Source: Medicago truncatula
Taxonomy: Eukaryota > Streptophyta > Magnoliopsida > Fabales > Fabaceae
Direction: 5' to 3'
Assembly: GCF_003473485.1 (NCBI RefSeq)
Contig: NC_053047.1
Span: 9,811,001 to 9,875,000 of the forward strand
Length of the DNA: 64,000 nucleotides
A program made the translations under genes and the position numbers. Below, one piece after another: positions 23,825-33,999 of this stretch (position 1 is its first letter; every line of letters begins with the position of its first letter). The notes under the pieces are model-generated. The model was given only the letters and a program-made list of their open reading frames with translations. It was not told where the DNA came from and did not search any database.

Positions 23825-26014
23825 CTACATATCTTTATCCCAAAAATTCTTAGGTACAGGTATTGGTTTCAGTTCATTCTCTATACTTGGAGGGGACATA
23901 GAGTACCTTCTAACCCTATTTAACTTCAATTTCATAGAAGGAACTTTATGTGAAACAGCTTGCCAAATCATTTGTACAGCATCACCTTCCTTAGATGGAA
24001 AATTATATTCAAAGAAATGTTCAACCTCTTTCAACTTGTTCCACATTTTTGTCCACTCTTCTTTGCCTATACTCCTGATGAAATTTAGCAGATAGTTTTC
24101 CTTGATAGCGTCGCTAGTTCGAACAAATATGCAGAACTCGGAGTAGTCGAGGATATCCTCGAACGGTAGCTCAATTTCATCACTGATGATCACAGGGACA
24201 CAATGACTAGCAATTGCGTCGAACAAGCGGTTTGATGAAGGTGTGTCGCCTGCTATGTTTAGGCAAAATTTCGACAAACGCATTCCTTCTGTTGCTTTCT
24301 TGATTCCATCTTTTTGAATGCTTCCAAATGAAAAATGTACATCCTTTTCATTTTTCAAAGAATAATATAGTTCTTGCCTCACATAACCTCCCTGATCATA
24401 AGAAGAAGAAAATTTGAAGTTGATAAATACATTTATAATTTTCAATTTAAAATCATACGACAAAATAAAAAATATTGATTTTATAAACATAAGAGACATA
24501 GCTATCAATGTTTAATAACATGAAACAACTTATTTAAGCACTTATAGCATAAACACATAGCTATCCATATGGTTAAACAACCTATTTAAGCACTTATATA
24601 AATGCTTTTCATAACAAATGATATAATAAAGTCAAACTGTTTTTATATAAGCTATAAGTTATTGTTAAAGAGTCCTACATCAGATAAAAAATATGACTTA
24701 AATGTGTGTTCATGCCATCTCTCAACCAATGTGGGGCTCTTTAACCGTTATTTAATAAGTTATCCAGAAGAACTTATGGAAATACGTTGAAAATAACTCA
24801 TAGACATATCATAAGTTGTTTCCACAAACTCTTATAAGTGCTTATACCAGTAGATAAACTCAAATTAGCCAATCCAAACAACCCAGTATACATAATACAC
24901 TTAAAGTGGTACCATTCATCATAAAGAAAGACATTCTTTTGCAATATTCATCAAAACTATGTCATTGTTGAATTAACTTCATTCAAAAGAAACAAGAAGC
25001 TCAAAGAAAAAACAAAGATGTTAAAGGAGAAGAGAGACATACATCTTTTCTATAGATTGCTCCTTGGAAATACAACAATGTTGTACGGCTATCAAAGTTG
25101 GAATTATCATTGACATAAGAAGTGATTAAATGCTTATAAGGTGCAATCACATCCTTTTCAACATTAGCTATACTTGAAGGATATCTTCCAAAATCTGAGA
25201 GTATAAATGTAGCTGGCCACAATTTCATTCTTGCATCCAACATACTATTAGGATGATGTGCTATAATCACATGATCTTTTCCCTTTGACCTTTTCCATTC
25301 CTCTTGAGATGTCACATACTTCACCAACTCCTCTTGAAGCATTATGTTCTTTGTTATCTTCTCATTTGGTCTTCGTTTCGAGTTTCGGTTATAGCTCAAC
25401 GACGAAAAGAATGGCACAAATATAATATCGGCTTCGCTAGAGTTTCGAACACGAATCACCGTCTTTGCCTTAGGAGCATTCGGAATTTCTGAGGCAAGAA
25501 TGTCTAATGTAAGCCAAAATTCTATACTATGTTGCAAATTCAAACCTCCAGGGTAACCAGGTATTGTTGTTCTAACATTAGGCCAAACACTATTTCCACT
25601 TGGTTTCCAATCCAATAGTCCAAAATGAAACTTTGATGGTAAATCATACATGAAAACTTTTAGAAGAAAATCATCATTTCTATTTCTACATTTTCCACCA
25701 TCTTTGGGCTTGTTTGTTTCACTTTCATCTTCAACATCTTCGACATCAACGAGTATTGCTCGGTTCCCGAATGAGGACTCGATATTCGGGACTTTTGTAT
25801 GAAACTTTGAATATTCAAAGGTGGAAAGAATCTTTGAATTTGGCAACAAGTTGTGATCAATGAAATGAGGACGATTCGTGGATCGCAAAACGAAGAACCA
25901 TGACATGAGGAACATGATTGACATCATTGTGAATAAGAAAAGCAATGAATTTTTTGAAACAAGTTTGAAAGAATTCACATTTCTCTCAACCATTGTCATA
26001 GCTTTAGTACTCAC
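23825..26014 (-). CDS. Exostosin-family (GT47) glycosyltransferase, ARAD-like
   Basis: Two minus-strand exons, 26014-25043 and 24391-23825, join in frame (GT-AG intron of 651 bp) to 512 residues. Residues about 24-43 are a single hydrophobic anchor after a short basic N terminus, giving a type II Golgi membrane protein. The exostosin domain starts near residue 119 (LKVFMYDLPSKFHFGLLDW), continues through SSEADIIFVPFFSSLSYN and DHVIIAHHPNSM, and contains the family core CLNIAGDTPSSNRLFDAI followed by CVPVIISDEIELPFEDI (about 367-404). Plant GT47 proteins make cell-wall polysaccharides; the sequence resembles the ARAD (arabinosyltransferase-like) branch, but the sugar and acceptor cannot be read from sequence. 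Alternative starts are Met6 and Met8. The intron carries LTR-like and MITE-like relics (about 24500-24880). It appears intact. Confidence 0.88.
24510..24885. repeat. MITE and LTR relics in the GT47 gene intron
   Basis: Repeated AAGCACTTATA/TATAAGTGCTT words in inverse orientation, and the right-end word CCAATCCAAACAACCCA, resemble the interior and terminus of the Tourist-like MITE at 21124-21356. Inside it lies AGTCCTACATCAGATAA, an LTR-tail phrase. The relics look nested and decayed. Confidence 0.45.
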
Positions 26015-27378
26015 AACTCAATCACTAATTCAACACTTTTGTGAAAACTTTAGAGAAAAAGCACATAATCAAACACACATATATTTACAAGGTTTATTCA
26101 AAGAATAATCCAACCCTAGATGTCTTGAGTGATTCCTAGCTACATAAATAACATTATGCAATTATGTCGAAAACCCATTTGGCATAAGAATAAAGGGTAA
26201 CCAAAAGTACAAAACTTTACCAATAAATCTATCTAATTATGACAATGTCAATGCACAAACCAAACCAAACTTTGGCTAAAAGGTCAACAAGGAAACATGA
26301 AGAAAGAAACAAAATTGGTTGTCTTAGTGAGTTGGTTGAAGACATAAAAAAACAAAGACTATGTAATTTTGTGTCATTGTTGTGATTGTGTTATGGTTAG
26401 AATTGGAATGGAAGAAGAGAGCGTGTGAATAGGATCTAACCATGGAACTGGTCTTCTATGCATTGAACTTCACTACTTTTGTGCCAAATGAAACTCTATG
26501 CGTTTTACATTGAATTCTCTTGATTTTTATTTTGGTACAATCAATTCTATTAGTTTATTATTATAATAGATCGCATATACTCCATTAGTTTATCATACTA
26601 ATAAACAAATGTTCTTACATTAGAGGCGATTTATCCTAGAAAAAATATGTAATGTTAGTTTGTTATGACGTAATATTATATGCAGGGTTGAGATTCCTCA
26701 ATGATAAAATGTCGAAATTGTTATGCCGGACGTTATGATCGGGATTCGAACTCCGGCACCTCCACTTATGTGTAGTTTATAATGATTTTGCCATTTTATC
26801 TATAAAAAAAAAAGTTACTTCATATATTTAAGCAATAAAGTTACTATTTACTCTTTTTGCTCAACGAGAGGGTGAAGAAAGAGAGGGTAATGTATCCTAA
26901 ATTCAATTTTTATATTTGGTATGAACCAAGACATTATAACTTTTGTTGTCATGTGGGGTAGATATTATTTGAGGTAGGTAAGATTGTAAGAAACAATATA
27001 TTTTTTTGAAGGAAGGTAAGAAACAATTTTATATTCCTACAAAAAAGAAACAATATTATACATTTATTTTTTATATTTTCAGTGGTAGTAAATAAATAAT
27101 TAAGCTATCAATGGAAATATTAGTAAAATCTAGCTCAATTATTTTTTGTAGTTACTCTGATTTGATGTTGGAATCTCATATGTATATGTGAACTTTTTTT
27201 TTGACAAAATGTATATGTGACTTTTTTTGTGAAAGAATGTATGTGATTTTTAAATAGTGTTTGTCACTCCTTAAAAAAACAATTAACGCCCTTGCTAAAC
27301 AATTAGTACAATATTTTCTTTTAAGAAACTAGTACAATATTTAAACTTTTTTATTTTGATTGCAATCTCATCATCATA
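26015..27378. other. Intergenic spacer with a SINE-like relic
   Basis: Upstream region of the glycosyltransferase gene. Near 26690-26820 a box-B-like GGGATTCGAACTCC followed by a 3' A run suggests a decayed tRNA-derived SINE. No gene was seen. Confidence 0.4.
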
Positions 27379-27390
27379 CTTTTGTACCTA

Positions 27391-27480
27391 TGTACTCGTG
27401 AGTTTAACTCAATCAGCAGAGACAATGCATAATATATGTAAATTTCAGGATTCAAATCACAACAAAAAAAAATATATATT
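27391..27480 (+). mobile_element. tRNA-derived SINE, 90 bp, with target duplication
   Basis: The body has the same layout as 31421-31505: CTCGTGAG, box-A-like TTTAACTCAATCAGCAG, ACAATGCATAATATATG, box-B-like GGATTCAAATC and an A-rich tail. The flanks CTTTTGTACCTA (27379-27390) and CTTTTGCACCTA (27481-27492) form a 12-bp target duplication with one mismatch. Confidence 0.8.
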
Positions 27481-27559
27481 CTTTTGCACCTACTTTCAAT
27501 TTTTAAACAAGGGAATTTATTTTTTCAATGGCATGTTAGGTTTTTTGTTCTGTGTGTCC

Positions 27560-27626
27560 TAACCAATGACTTGCCTTAACATTAGTTGTGTGTCCTAACC
27601 AATGACTTGCCTTAACATTAGTTGTG
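27560..27626 (+). repeat. Tandem duplication of a 35-bp word
   Basis: The phrase TGTGTCCTAACCAATGACTT with its continuation to TTAGT occurs twice in direct succession, about 35 bp apart, with no visible change. Confidence 0.7.
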
Positions 27627-27870
27627 TGTCGTATATATATTTATATTGTACAATAATGAATAACCTTTTACCTAATTCATTTATGTAAATTATGTTCATA
27701 TCTACGTCATTTATAAAGAAAATTATAAATGAATAATCTTTTACCTAATTCATTTATGTTAATATCATCTAATTTATAAAGAAAATTATAAATAAAAAAT
27801 TCTTGTAAATTCAAATGCGCCCTAATAATGTTTCTGGATTATCTTGCCTAATCACTAATAAAAATTTAGA

Positions 27871-28035
27871 CGGCTATTTTTTCCATCCTATGAGTTTCTC
27901 ATGCACCCTATGTAGTTTGAATCATAGAATCTAAACGGTATAAAAACCTTCAAAAACACATTGAAATATTTCGGATTTCAGCATTCGAATAGAGCGCGCG
28001 AGAAACTCATAAGGTAAAAAAAGTAATGGTAAATT
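27871..28035. mobile_element. MULE-type MITE of about 165 bp
   Basis: The left part TTTTTTCCATCCTATGAGTT pairs with the inverse of the right part, which reads TTTTTTTACCTTATGAGTTT in that orientation, followed by TCTCGCGCGC. Similar GCGCGCGAGAAACTCAT ends mark legume Mutator-like elements as I remember them. It lies directly upstream of the MULE transposase relic. Confidence 0.55.
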
Positions 28036-28429
28036 TTTTATCATAGGTATGTAGGCTCTATTGTGAAATGTTGTCTGGCCTAACATTCCATTTCAAGCAT
28101 CAACGGACTCCATACATATTACTTTTGTCTGAATGTAAGTTAATATGATTTTAAAATCTTTTTCATTTGATTTCTAAGCGTTTTTTTTTTCAATCATGTC
28201 ACTTTCTTTGTCTTGGCGCCATTCGGGTTATATAACCCAAAATTTTGAACAAATCAGTTTTAATTATATAATCTAAACCATGTAGGTACAAAAACATACC
28301 AATTTTAATAAGGATTGTTTGCATCGTTTCATATATGAATGGTCATACTGATGCCCTTGATTTGACACCACACATTAGGCCTCCAATTGTGGAACCTACT
28401 ATTTATATGAAGCTAAACGTTGCGCTTCA

Positions 28430-29740
28430 AGTTTTGGTATATTTTGGCAATACGAAAGTCAAGGTTCATCCACCTCCAGTTGATAATCCTTTTGGAAATG
28501 CATAAGCCGATGTTCACCTCTAGTTGATAATCCTTCTAACAAAGCGAAATAAAGTGCCACCTCTAGTTGATAATCATTCTATTGAGCACCACATACAGTT
28601 TACTATTGATTGAAAGTTTACTTCACAAGATGAGTTGTTGACATGGGTTCGAGTGAAGCAAGGAAGGTAGGATTTATTATTGGCAAAGCGTAAAATAGCT
28701 GGTTCAATGAAACGTGATTGTCTGTTTCGGTTTAGTGATTATTTGTTGAGTGTTATTGGAAAATCAAATAATGGAGGAAATGGTAGAAAATAATTTGTTA
28801 CATTGAGATGTGAAAGGGGAGGTTTCTATACTGAGCACAATAAGTTGGCAAAGCGTAAAATAGCTGGTTCAATGAAACGTGATTGTCTGTTTCGATTTAG
28901 TGATTATTTGTTGAGTGTTGGTGACTGGAGCCTTAGAGTTGAGGACAGAGAACACAACAATAAGATGACTTAAGACTTTCAAGGTCATAAATTTATTGAA
29001 CGTTTAAGACCAAAAGAGAAGAGACTTGTTCGTGAGTTGACAACCTCAATTGTCATTCCAAGAAATATTCTAACAGCTTTAAAGAATATAAATGGTTGAA
29101 GGGAAACTAATATTCATCATATTTATAATGAACATCAGAAGAATAAGCAGTCCATCAACAATCCAAGATTAGAAATGCACATCTAATAAAATGATTGGTT
29201 GATAATTGTTGTTTGTTCAAAATTGTATGCACAAAATTACTATTTTGGTGTATGCACAAAATTACTATTTTGGAACCGTTGAAGGAGAAAATTGAGATGT
29301 ATTGGACCAGTCGTGTCATGCATAATGTAAATACAATGACAAACAAAGGTGAATATGTTCACAGTTGATTGAAATGGCATATGGGTCATAGTATGGGTGA
29401 CTTCTGTAAAAATTAACTTCCATTAACAATATGATAAATTTGCAACATACTCAGATACAAGCTTTATTTCTAAAGAGCATGATTTTAATGGAACACCGAT
29501 TCAACGAAAAAATCCAATATTGTGGTTGCTTAGTTACGGTAACACATGGGTTGTCATGTACATGTACAATTGCTAAGAATATTTATTAAGCCAATACGCC
29601 TATTCGTTTGGGTGAAATTCATGCTCACTGGAAGAGGTTGCAGTTCGAGGATGGTGGTATTGTTGAGGAAAGCCAACCATATATATATCGTCTACCAGAA
29701 TGTGATTTGCTTATGGTCTGGTAATTCGAGCTCTGTTTGG
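28430..29740 (+). pseudogene. Mutator-like (MULE) transposase relic
   Basis: Broken plus-strand frames read in order like a MULE/FAR1-type transposase. The N-terminal zinc-binding region is represented by FTSQDELLTWVRVK (about 28620), then KRKIAGSMKRDC and WSLRVEDREHNNKMT (about 28925), followed by GHKFIERLRPKEKRLVRELT and HHIYNEHQKNK. After a jump come NKGEYVHS and GHSMGDFCKN, and a SWIM-like CGCLVTVTHGLSCTCTIAKN (about 29520-29580). The central DDE core is missing, so an internal deletion is likely. A block of about 75 bp starting GGCAAAGCGTAAAATAGC is duplicated at 28680 and 28849. Many stops; not functional. Confidence 0.75.
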
Positions 29741-29759
29741 TTGTAAATTTTTCAACTCT

Positions 29760-30235
29760 ACATTCAGTTGTGTTACTGGTACATTTCAAATTATGTAATC
29801 TGAAATGCATTACACAATTTTGGATTATATAATCCGAAATGGGTAGTTTGATTGAGTTATGACAATGCATATGCTTATATCATGGTTATGTTCCATGTTA
29901 TACTTCTGCCTCTATGTTCAGGACAATTTTGATCCTACCGTTTGCTTCTGGATCAATACTTAACTCATGAGGTATTATTTTCTGTTGAAAATTTGAGGAG
30001 CTTGTGAGCATTTAGAGGGGTCTATTGAGCAAAAAGTATGGGTTACTATTTAGTAGGAAACGAAACATTTTTATCAGGTAATTATTTTCTATATTATAAT
30101 CAAATTAATTTAATTTTTTTTTTTTTCAAACACTCTCCAAAACACACTTCTATATGCAACACCTATGAGCATCCATGAACAAATAATAACTGCTTTGTAT
30201 TTGATTTTATAACTCTTCTATCTAAGCAATAATCT
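29760..30235. other. Spacer after the MULE relic
   Basis: Contains a hairpin-like word TTGGATTATATAATCCGAA near 29820, similar to one near 3015, probably MULE terminal sequence. No gene was seen. Confidence 0.4.
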
Positions 30236-31290
30236 AAAACTTGAGATTGTACTAAACATGCATTAATATTTTGTTAAATACAAATGAAATTATGATTAAT
30301 CATGTGGAGAAGGTACATCTAGACAAAGCTTAAAAATTGACCATGCAAATGGAATCATTTCAACAATTTAACAACCATATATTTGTACACATAGAAATTA
30401 CAAAAATGTTCAAATTGAAGTTGACATAAAGGACATTTCATACACAAACAAATTTCATGTCTTATGAAGGATTCTATATAAGAATTGTATTCACATAGTT
30501 TCTCTTATCATCACTATATTCCTCAGCTCTTATCTTATCCACGTTTTCTTTTTTGTTCAACATGTTCAACAAATTTGCCCTGCACTGCCTCTTATTCTTT
30601 ATGGTTTTCTCATATCTTTTTCTTCCATCTTCTTCTCTCCAAACATCAAGTATGTATAGAAAAAATTTAGTTTATTTATTTGTATATGAAATTAAGTAGC
30701 CCATCTCCTTATTACTTTTTATTAATTAAGTTTACTAATAAATATATCAATTTTCCATTTTATTTTTTGCAGGAAGATTTTTGTCAAAGGATGAAAAATC
30801 CACGTCAATGCAAACTTCACTTGTTAAGGTTGTAAGTATATTTTAGTTCTTTAACTTTTTAATATTCCTAGCTTCTAATTATTTAACCAAATTAAGGGTC
30901 TAACTTATTATAGCTTTTCTCAATAATAGGAAAATGTTACTGGATTAAGTATTGGGGAAGATTCATTTGATAAAGGAGAAGAATTCATGGTAAAAGAAAG
31001 GATGAATTTGGAAATAGAAGACTATCCAGGGACAGGTGCAAACAACCACCATGACCCCAATCCACCAGGAAGAGTTTGAGCTATGAATACATTTATTAAG
31101 ATTTATTAGAAAATTATTATTAGTTTGTATGTAAATTGTAGCATACTTATATATTTTTGGTGTTATAGTATGTTTTCATCCACTATTTTCTAATGGATGA
31201 TATATATATATGTTTGTATGTAAATTGTAGCAGATTATTGTAGCTAAAGATAAAAGTTTTATTTGTTCATTATTTCTATGATGATTATTA
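30236..31290 (+). repeat. Tandem duplication unit A (PSY-type gene 1)
   Basis: A block from AAACTTGAGATTGT onward through the PSY-type gene to about 31290 is paralogous to 32022-33060. Upstream, intron and 3' sequences also match, so the whole locus was duplicated rather than only the coding part. Confidence 0.8.
30562..31079 (+). CDS. PSY-type sulfated-tyrosine peptide precursor, copy 1
   Basis: Three exons: 30562-30649, 30773-30831 (or -30828) and 30930-31079, joining in frame to 98 (or 97) residues. Residues 1-25 are a hydrophobic secretion signal (MFNKFALHCLLFFMVFSYLF). The middle is variable and acidic. The C-terminal core EDYPGTGANNHHDP followed by NPPGRV ends at the stop. It matches the layout of plant PSY hormones and the bacterial mimic RaxX: Asp-Tyr for tyrosine sulfation, then a Gly/Ala-Asn segment, His-Asp-Pro and a proline-rich end. 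Family knowledge: PSY peptides are secreted, sulfated, processed and sensed by leucine-rich receptor kinases to control cell expansion. Both exon 2 donors keep the frame; GTAAGT at 30832 looks stronger. The gene is small enough to be missed by ORF-based annotation. Confidence 0.85.
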
Positions 31291-31420
31291 TATATCTATG
31301 ATTATTTAGTAGATATTTTTTTTTTTTTATGGACGGAAATGATTGATTTTTTATTTATTTTTTTAGATTTTAAGGACTAAATTGACGATTTATATATAGT
31401 TTAGAGAGACCACTTAGTAT

Positions 31421-31505
31421 GTCCTCGTGAGCTTAGCTCAATTGGTAAGGACAATGCATTATATATGCAAGGTCCGGGGTTTAAATCTCGGCCACCACCA
31501 AAAAA
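31421..31505 (+). mobile_element. tRNA-derived SINE, 85 bp, perfect target duplication
   Basis: The sequence AGAGACCACTTAGTAT occurs at 31405-31420 and again at 31506-31521, a perfect 16-bp target duplication. Between them: box-A-like TTAGCTCAATTGGTAAGG, box-B-like GGGGTTTAAATC and an A tail. No other sequence is present, so this is a complete minimal SINE. Confidence 0.88.
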
Positions 31506-31650
31506 AGAGACCACTTAGTATATTTATATAGTTTAGAAATTAAATTAGGGTGAGTGATAGTCCAGAGACTAAAATGATAGTTTATTTATTTTTATTTTCA
31601 ATTTATATTTTAAGGTCGGTTTGAATTGACTTATTTTAAATTTATTTGAT

Positions 31651-31742
31651 TTTTTTTTTTTTTTGTGGTGTCCGAGGTTCGAACCCCAAACCTTACATAT
31701 ATTATGCATTGTCCTTGTCAACTGAGTTAAACTTACGGGAAC
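31651..31742 (-). mobile_element. tRNA-derived SINE, minus orientation, target duplication
   Basis: Same family as 31421-31505 but reversed, with the T run at the left, box B as GAGGTTCGAACCCC and box A as CAACTGAGTTAAACTT. The 13-bp duplication AAATTTATTTGAT flanks it at 31638-31650 and 31743-31755. Confidence 0.85.
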
Positions 31743-32021
31743 AAATTTATTTGATCTTATCTACCGACATAAATGACTTTTTTTACTCTACCTTTACACT
31801 TATCCCTTTTATTATATGATTTCACCCCAAAAAATATTTTATGTGTGTAAAAGTGTTTTGGAATTAAATAAATTTCCAAAAAACACTTTAAAAAACCTTG
31901 AGTCAAGTTGTCTGGTAGCTAAAATCGTAAACCGAAATATTTGTGAAAGATTCCCGAATTTTAACCACGGTTCTTCTTATGTTTTTTACATTAACAATGT
32001 TGATGTGTCCTTAACATACAA

Positions 32022-33060
32022 AACTTGAGATTGTTCTACTCATGTACTAATATTTTTGTTAAATAGAAATGAAATTATGATTAATCATGTCGACAAAGCA
32101 CATCTAGATAAGCTTAAAAGTTGATCAGGCAAATGGAATCAATTCAATTATTAAGAACCATATATTGTTTCACACAAAAATTCCAAAAATGTTCAAGTTG
32201 ATGTTGACTTAAAGGATTAATATTACTATACATTTTATAAACAAACAAATTTTTCTGTTTTATGAGACTTCTATAAAGCATTGTATTCACATAGTTTCTC
32301 CTATCATCACTATATTCCATGTATGTTCAACATGTTGAACAAATTTCCCCTGCGCTTCCTCTTTTTCTTTATTGTTTTCTCATGTTTTCTTCTTGCATCT
32401 TCTTCTCTCCAAACAACAAGTATGCATAGAAAAAAAAATTAATTATTAACCGTAAATAAATGGAATCACCCCATCTCCTTATTATTATTTTTTAGTACTT
32501 AAATTCTCTAATAGTTATATTAATTTTTTGCAGGAAATTTTTTCTCAAAGGATGAAAAATCATCAATTCAAACTACACTAGATAAGGTTAGTTGAAACCA
32601 ATACGAATATTTAAGATAATTGTAGTTATTTAATATTTATATTTTCAAAGTTCCTCTATATAAGTAAATTATAATTACTTAATTAAATTAAGGGTCTAAC
32701 ATAATATAGCTTTTGTCAATAATAGGAAAGTGTTATTGGATTTAGTAATGGAGAAGATTTGTTGGATAAAAGAGAAGAGTTCTTGGTAAAGAAAAGGATG
32801 AATTTGGAAATAGAAGACTATCCAGGGACAGGAGCAAACAACCACCATGATCCTAAGGTACCAGGAAGAGTTTGAGTGATGCATAATTTCTTTATGATTT
32901 ATTAGAAAATTATTTTATACATGTGTCATGTGGGATATACTTGTACATTATTGGTGTTATAGTATGTTTTCATCAACATATTTTAATGGGTGATATTAGT
33001 TTGTATGTAGATTGTAAAAAAATATTGTAATTGAAGATAAAGGGTTGTCTATTTCTTATT
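32022..33060 (+). repeat. Tandem duplication unit B (PSY-type gene 2)
   Basis: Paralogous to 30236-31290 throughout, with substitutions and small indels. The two SINEs at 31.4-31.7 kb lie between the units and are absent from the second. Confidence 0.8.
32332..32875 (+). CDS. PSY-type sulfated-tyrosine peptide precursor, copy 2
   Basis: Three exons: 32332-32419, 32534-32586 and 32726-32875, joining in frame to 96 residues. An in-frame ATG at 32323 would add three residues; 32332 aligns with the start of copy 1. Signal peptide MLNKFPLRFLFFFIVFSCFL. The mature core EDYPGTGANNHHDP is identical to copy 1, followed by KVPGRV instead of NPPGRV. The spacer has diverged more than the core, as expected under selection on the peptide (inference). 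Role as for copy 1: a secreted peptide predicted to be tyrosine-sulfated and perceived at the cell surface. Both copies have intact splice sites and no internal stop. Confidence 0.85.
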
Positions 33061-33376
33061 TTTTATGATGGTTTAGTATATAGATTTTAAGACAGAGACA
33101 TTTTTATTTATTATTTTTAATTAGTTTGGATTTTTGTTGTATAAAAAACTAAGAATGAAGATTTCCTTTTAAAAAAAAAATACAGTCTTCGTTTTGTGGA
33201 AAAAAATTGAGATTAAAATTTTGTCCTCTTATTTTAGATTTACACTTAGTTTTTTTGATAAAGTAGTCTTGTTAATTTACACTCCTTTTACGTTGGATAT
33301 AAATAAGTATCAGAGCATAACATTTTAATATATTTTCGTGAGCTGTTTTTTAAGATTTGGTTTATATGCGTTAACA

Positions 33377-33985
33377 ATGGGTCAAAGGAGTGCTTTTATA
33401 GTGTTTCAGATCCAACAAAACTGTAACTGTGGTACATTCTTTTGAGATGCGTCATAATTTGCACTCCTACATCAATACAATACTCTACCTGATCCAAAAT
33501 CGTACCACGATTTCTCCAATCGTGTCGCAATTTTCCAGAAACAACAACACCCATTTTTTCATAATCATCAAATTGTGCCACAATTTTTCTAGGAGAACAA
33601 ACATCAGATTTTGAGTCAAAGCTCAGCACTCATAAACATTTGATTCTCGCAAGAATTTGTGAATCTCAAGATACCTCAACAAATGGGTCAACGAGTGCTT
33701 TTATACTGTTTCTGATCTAGGAAAATTGTGCCACAATTTCCTAGATCGTGCCACAATTTGCACTCCTACACCAGTTTAATACTCAACCTAATCCAAAATC
33801 GTGCCACGATTTCTCAAATTGTAATACAATTTTTCAGAAACAGCAACACCCATTTTTTCAGTATCACAAAATCTCGCCACAATTATTCTAGGAGCACTAA
33901 CATAAGATTTTGAGTTAAAACTCAACACTCATATAAACCTTCAGTTCTTGCATGAATTGCATCCGCAAGAATTTGTGAATCTCTT
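33377..33985. repeat. Two 306-bp tandem units with short palindromes
   Basis: Unit 1 (33377-33682) and unit 2 (33683-about 33985) are diverged tandem copies, both opening ATGGGTCAA. Each contains AAATCGTGCCACGATTT-like or AAATTGTGCCACAATTT-like perfect or near-perfect palindromes (for example 33570-33586, 33723-33739, 33796-33812). Probably part of a retroelement; the family was not identified. Confidence 0.65.
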
Positions 33986-33999
33986 AGAAACGGCACACT

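Noticed and set aside
27560..27626. CRISPR-like direct repeat
   Set aside because: Only two adjacent copies without spacers, in a plant genome; a simple tandem duplication.
31421..31742. Functional tRNA genes suggested by A and B boxes
   Set aside because: No cloverleaf stems; A tails and target duplications identify SINEs.
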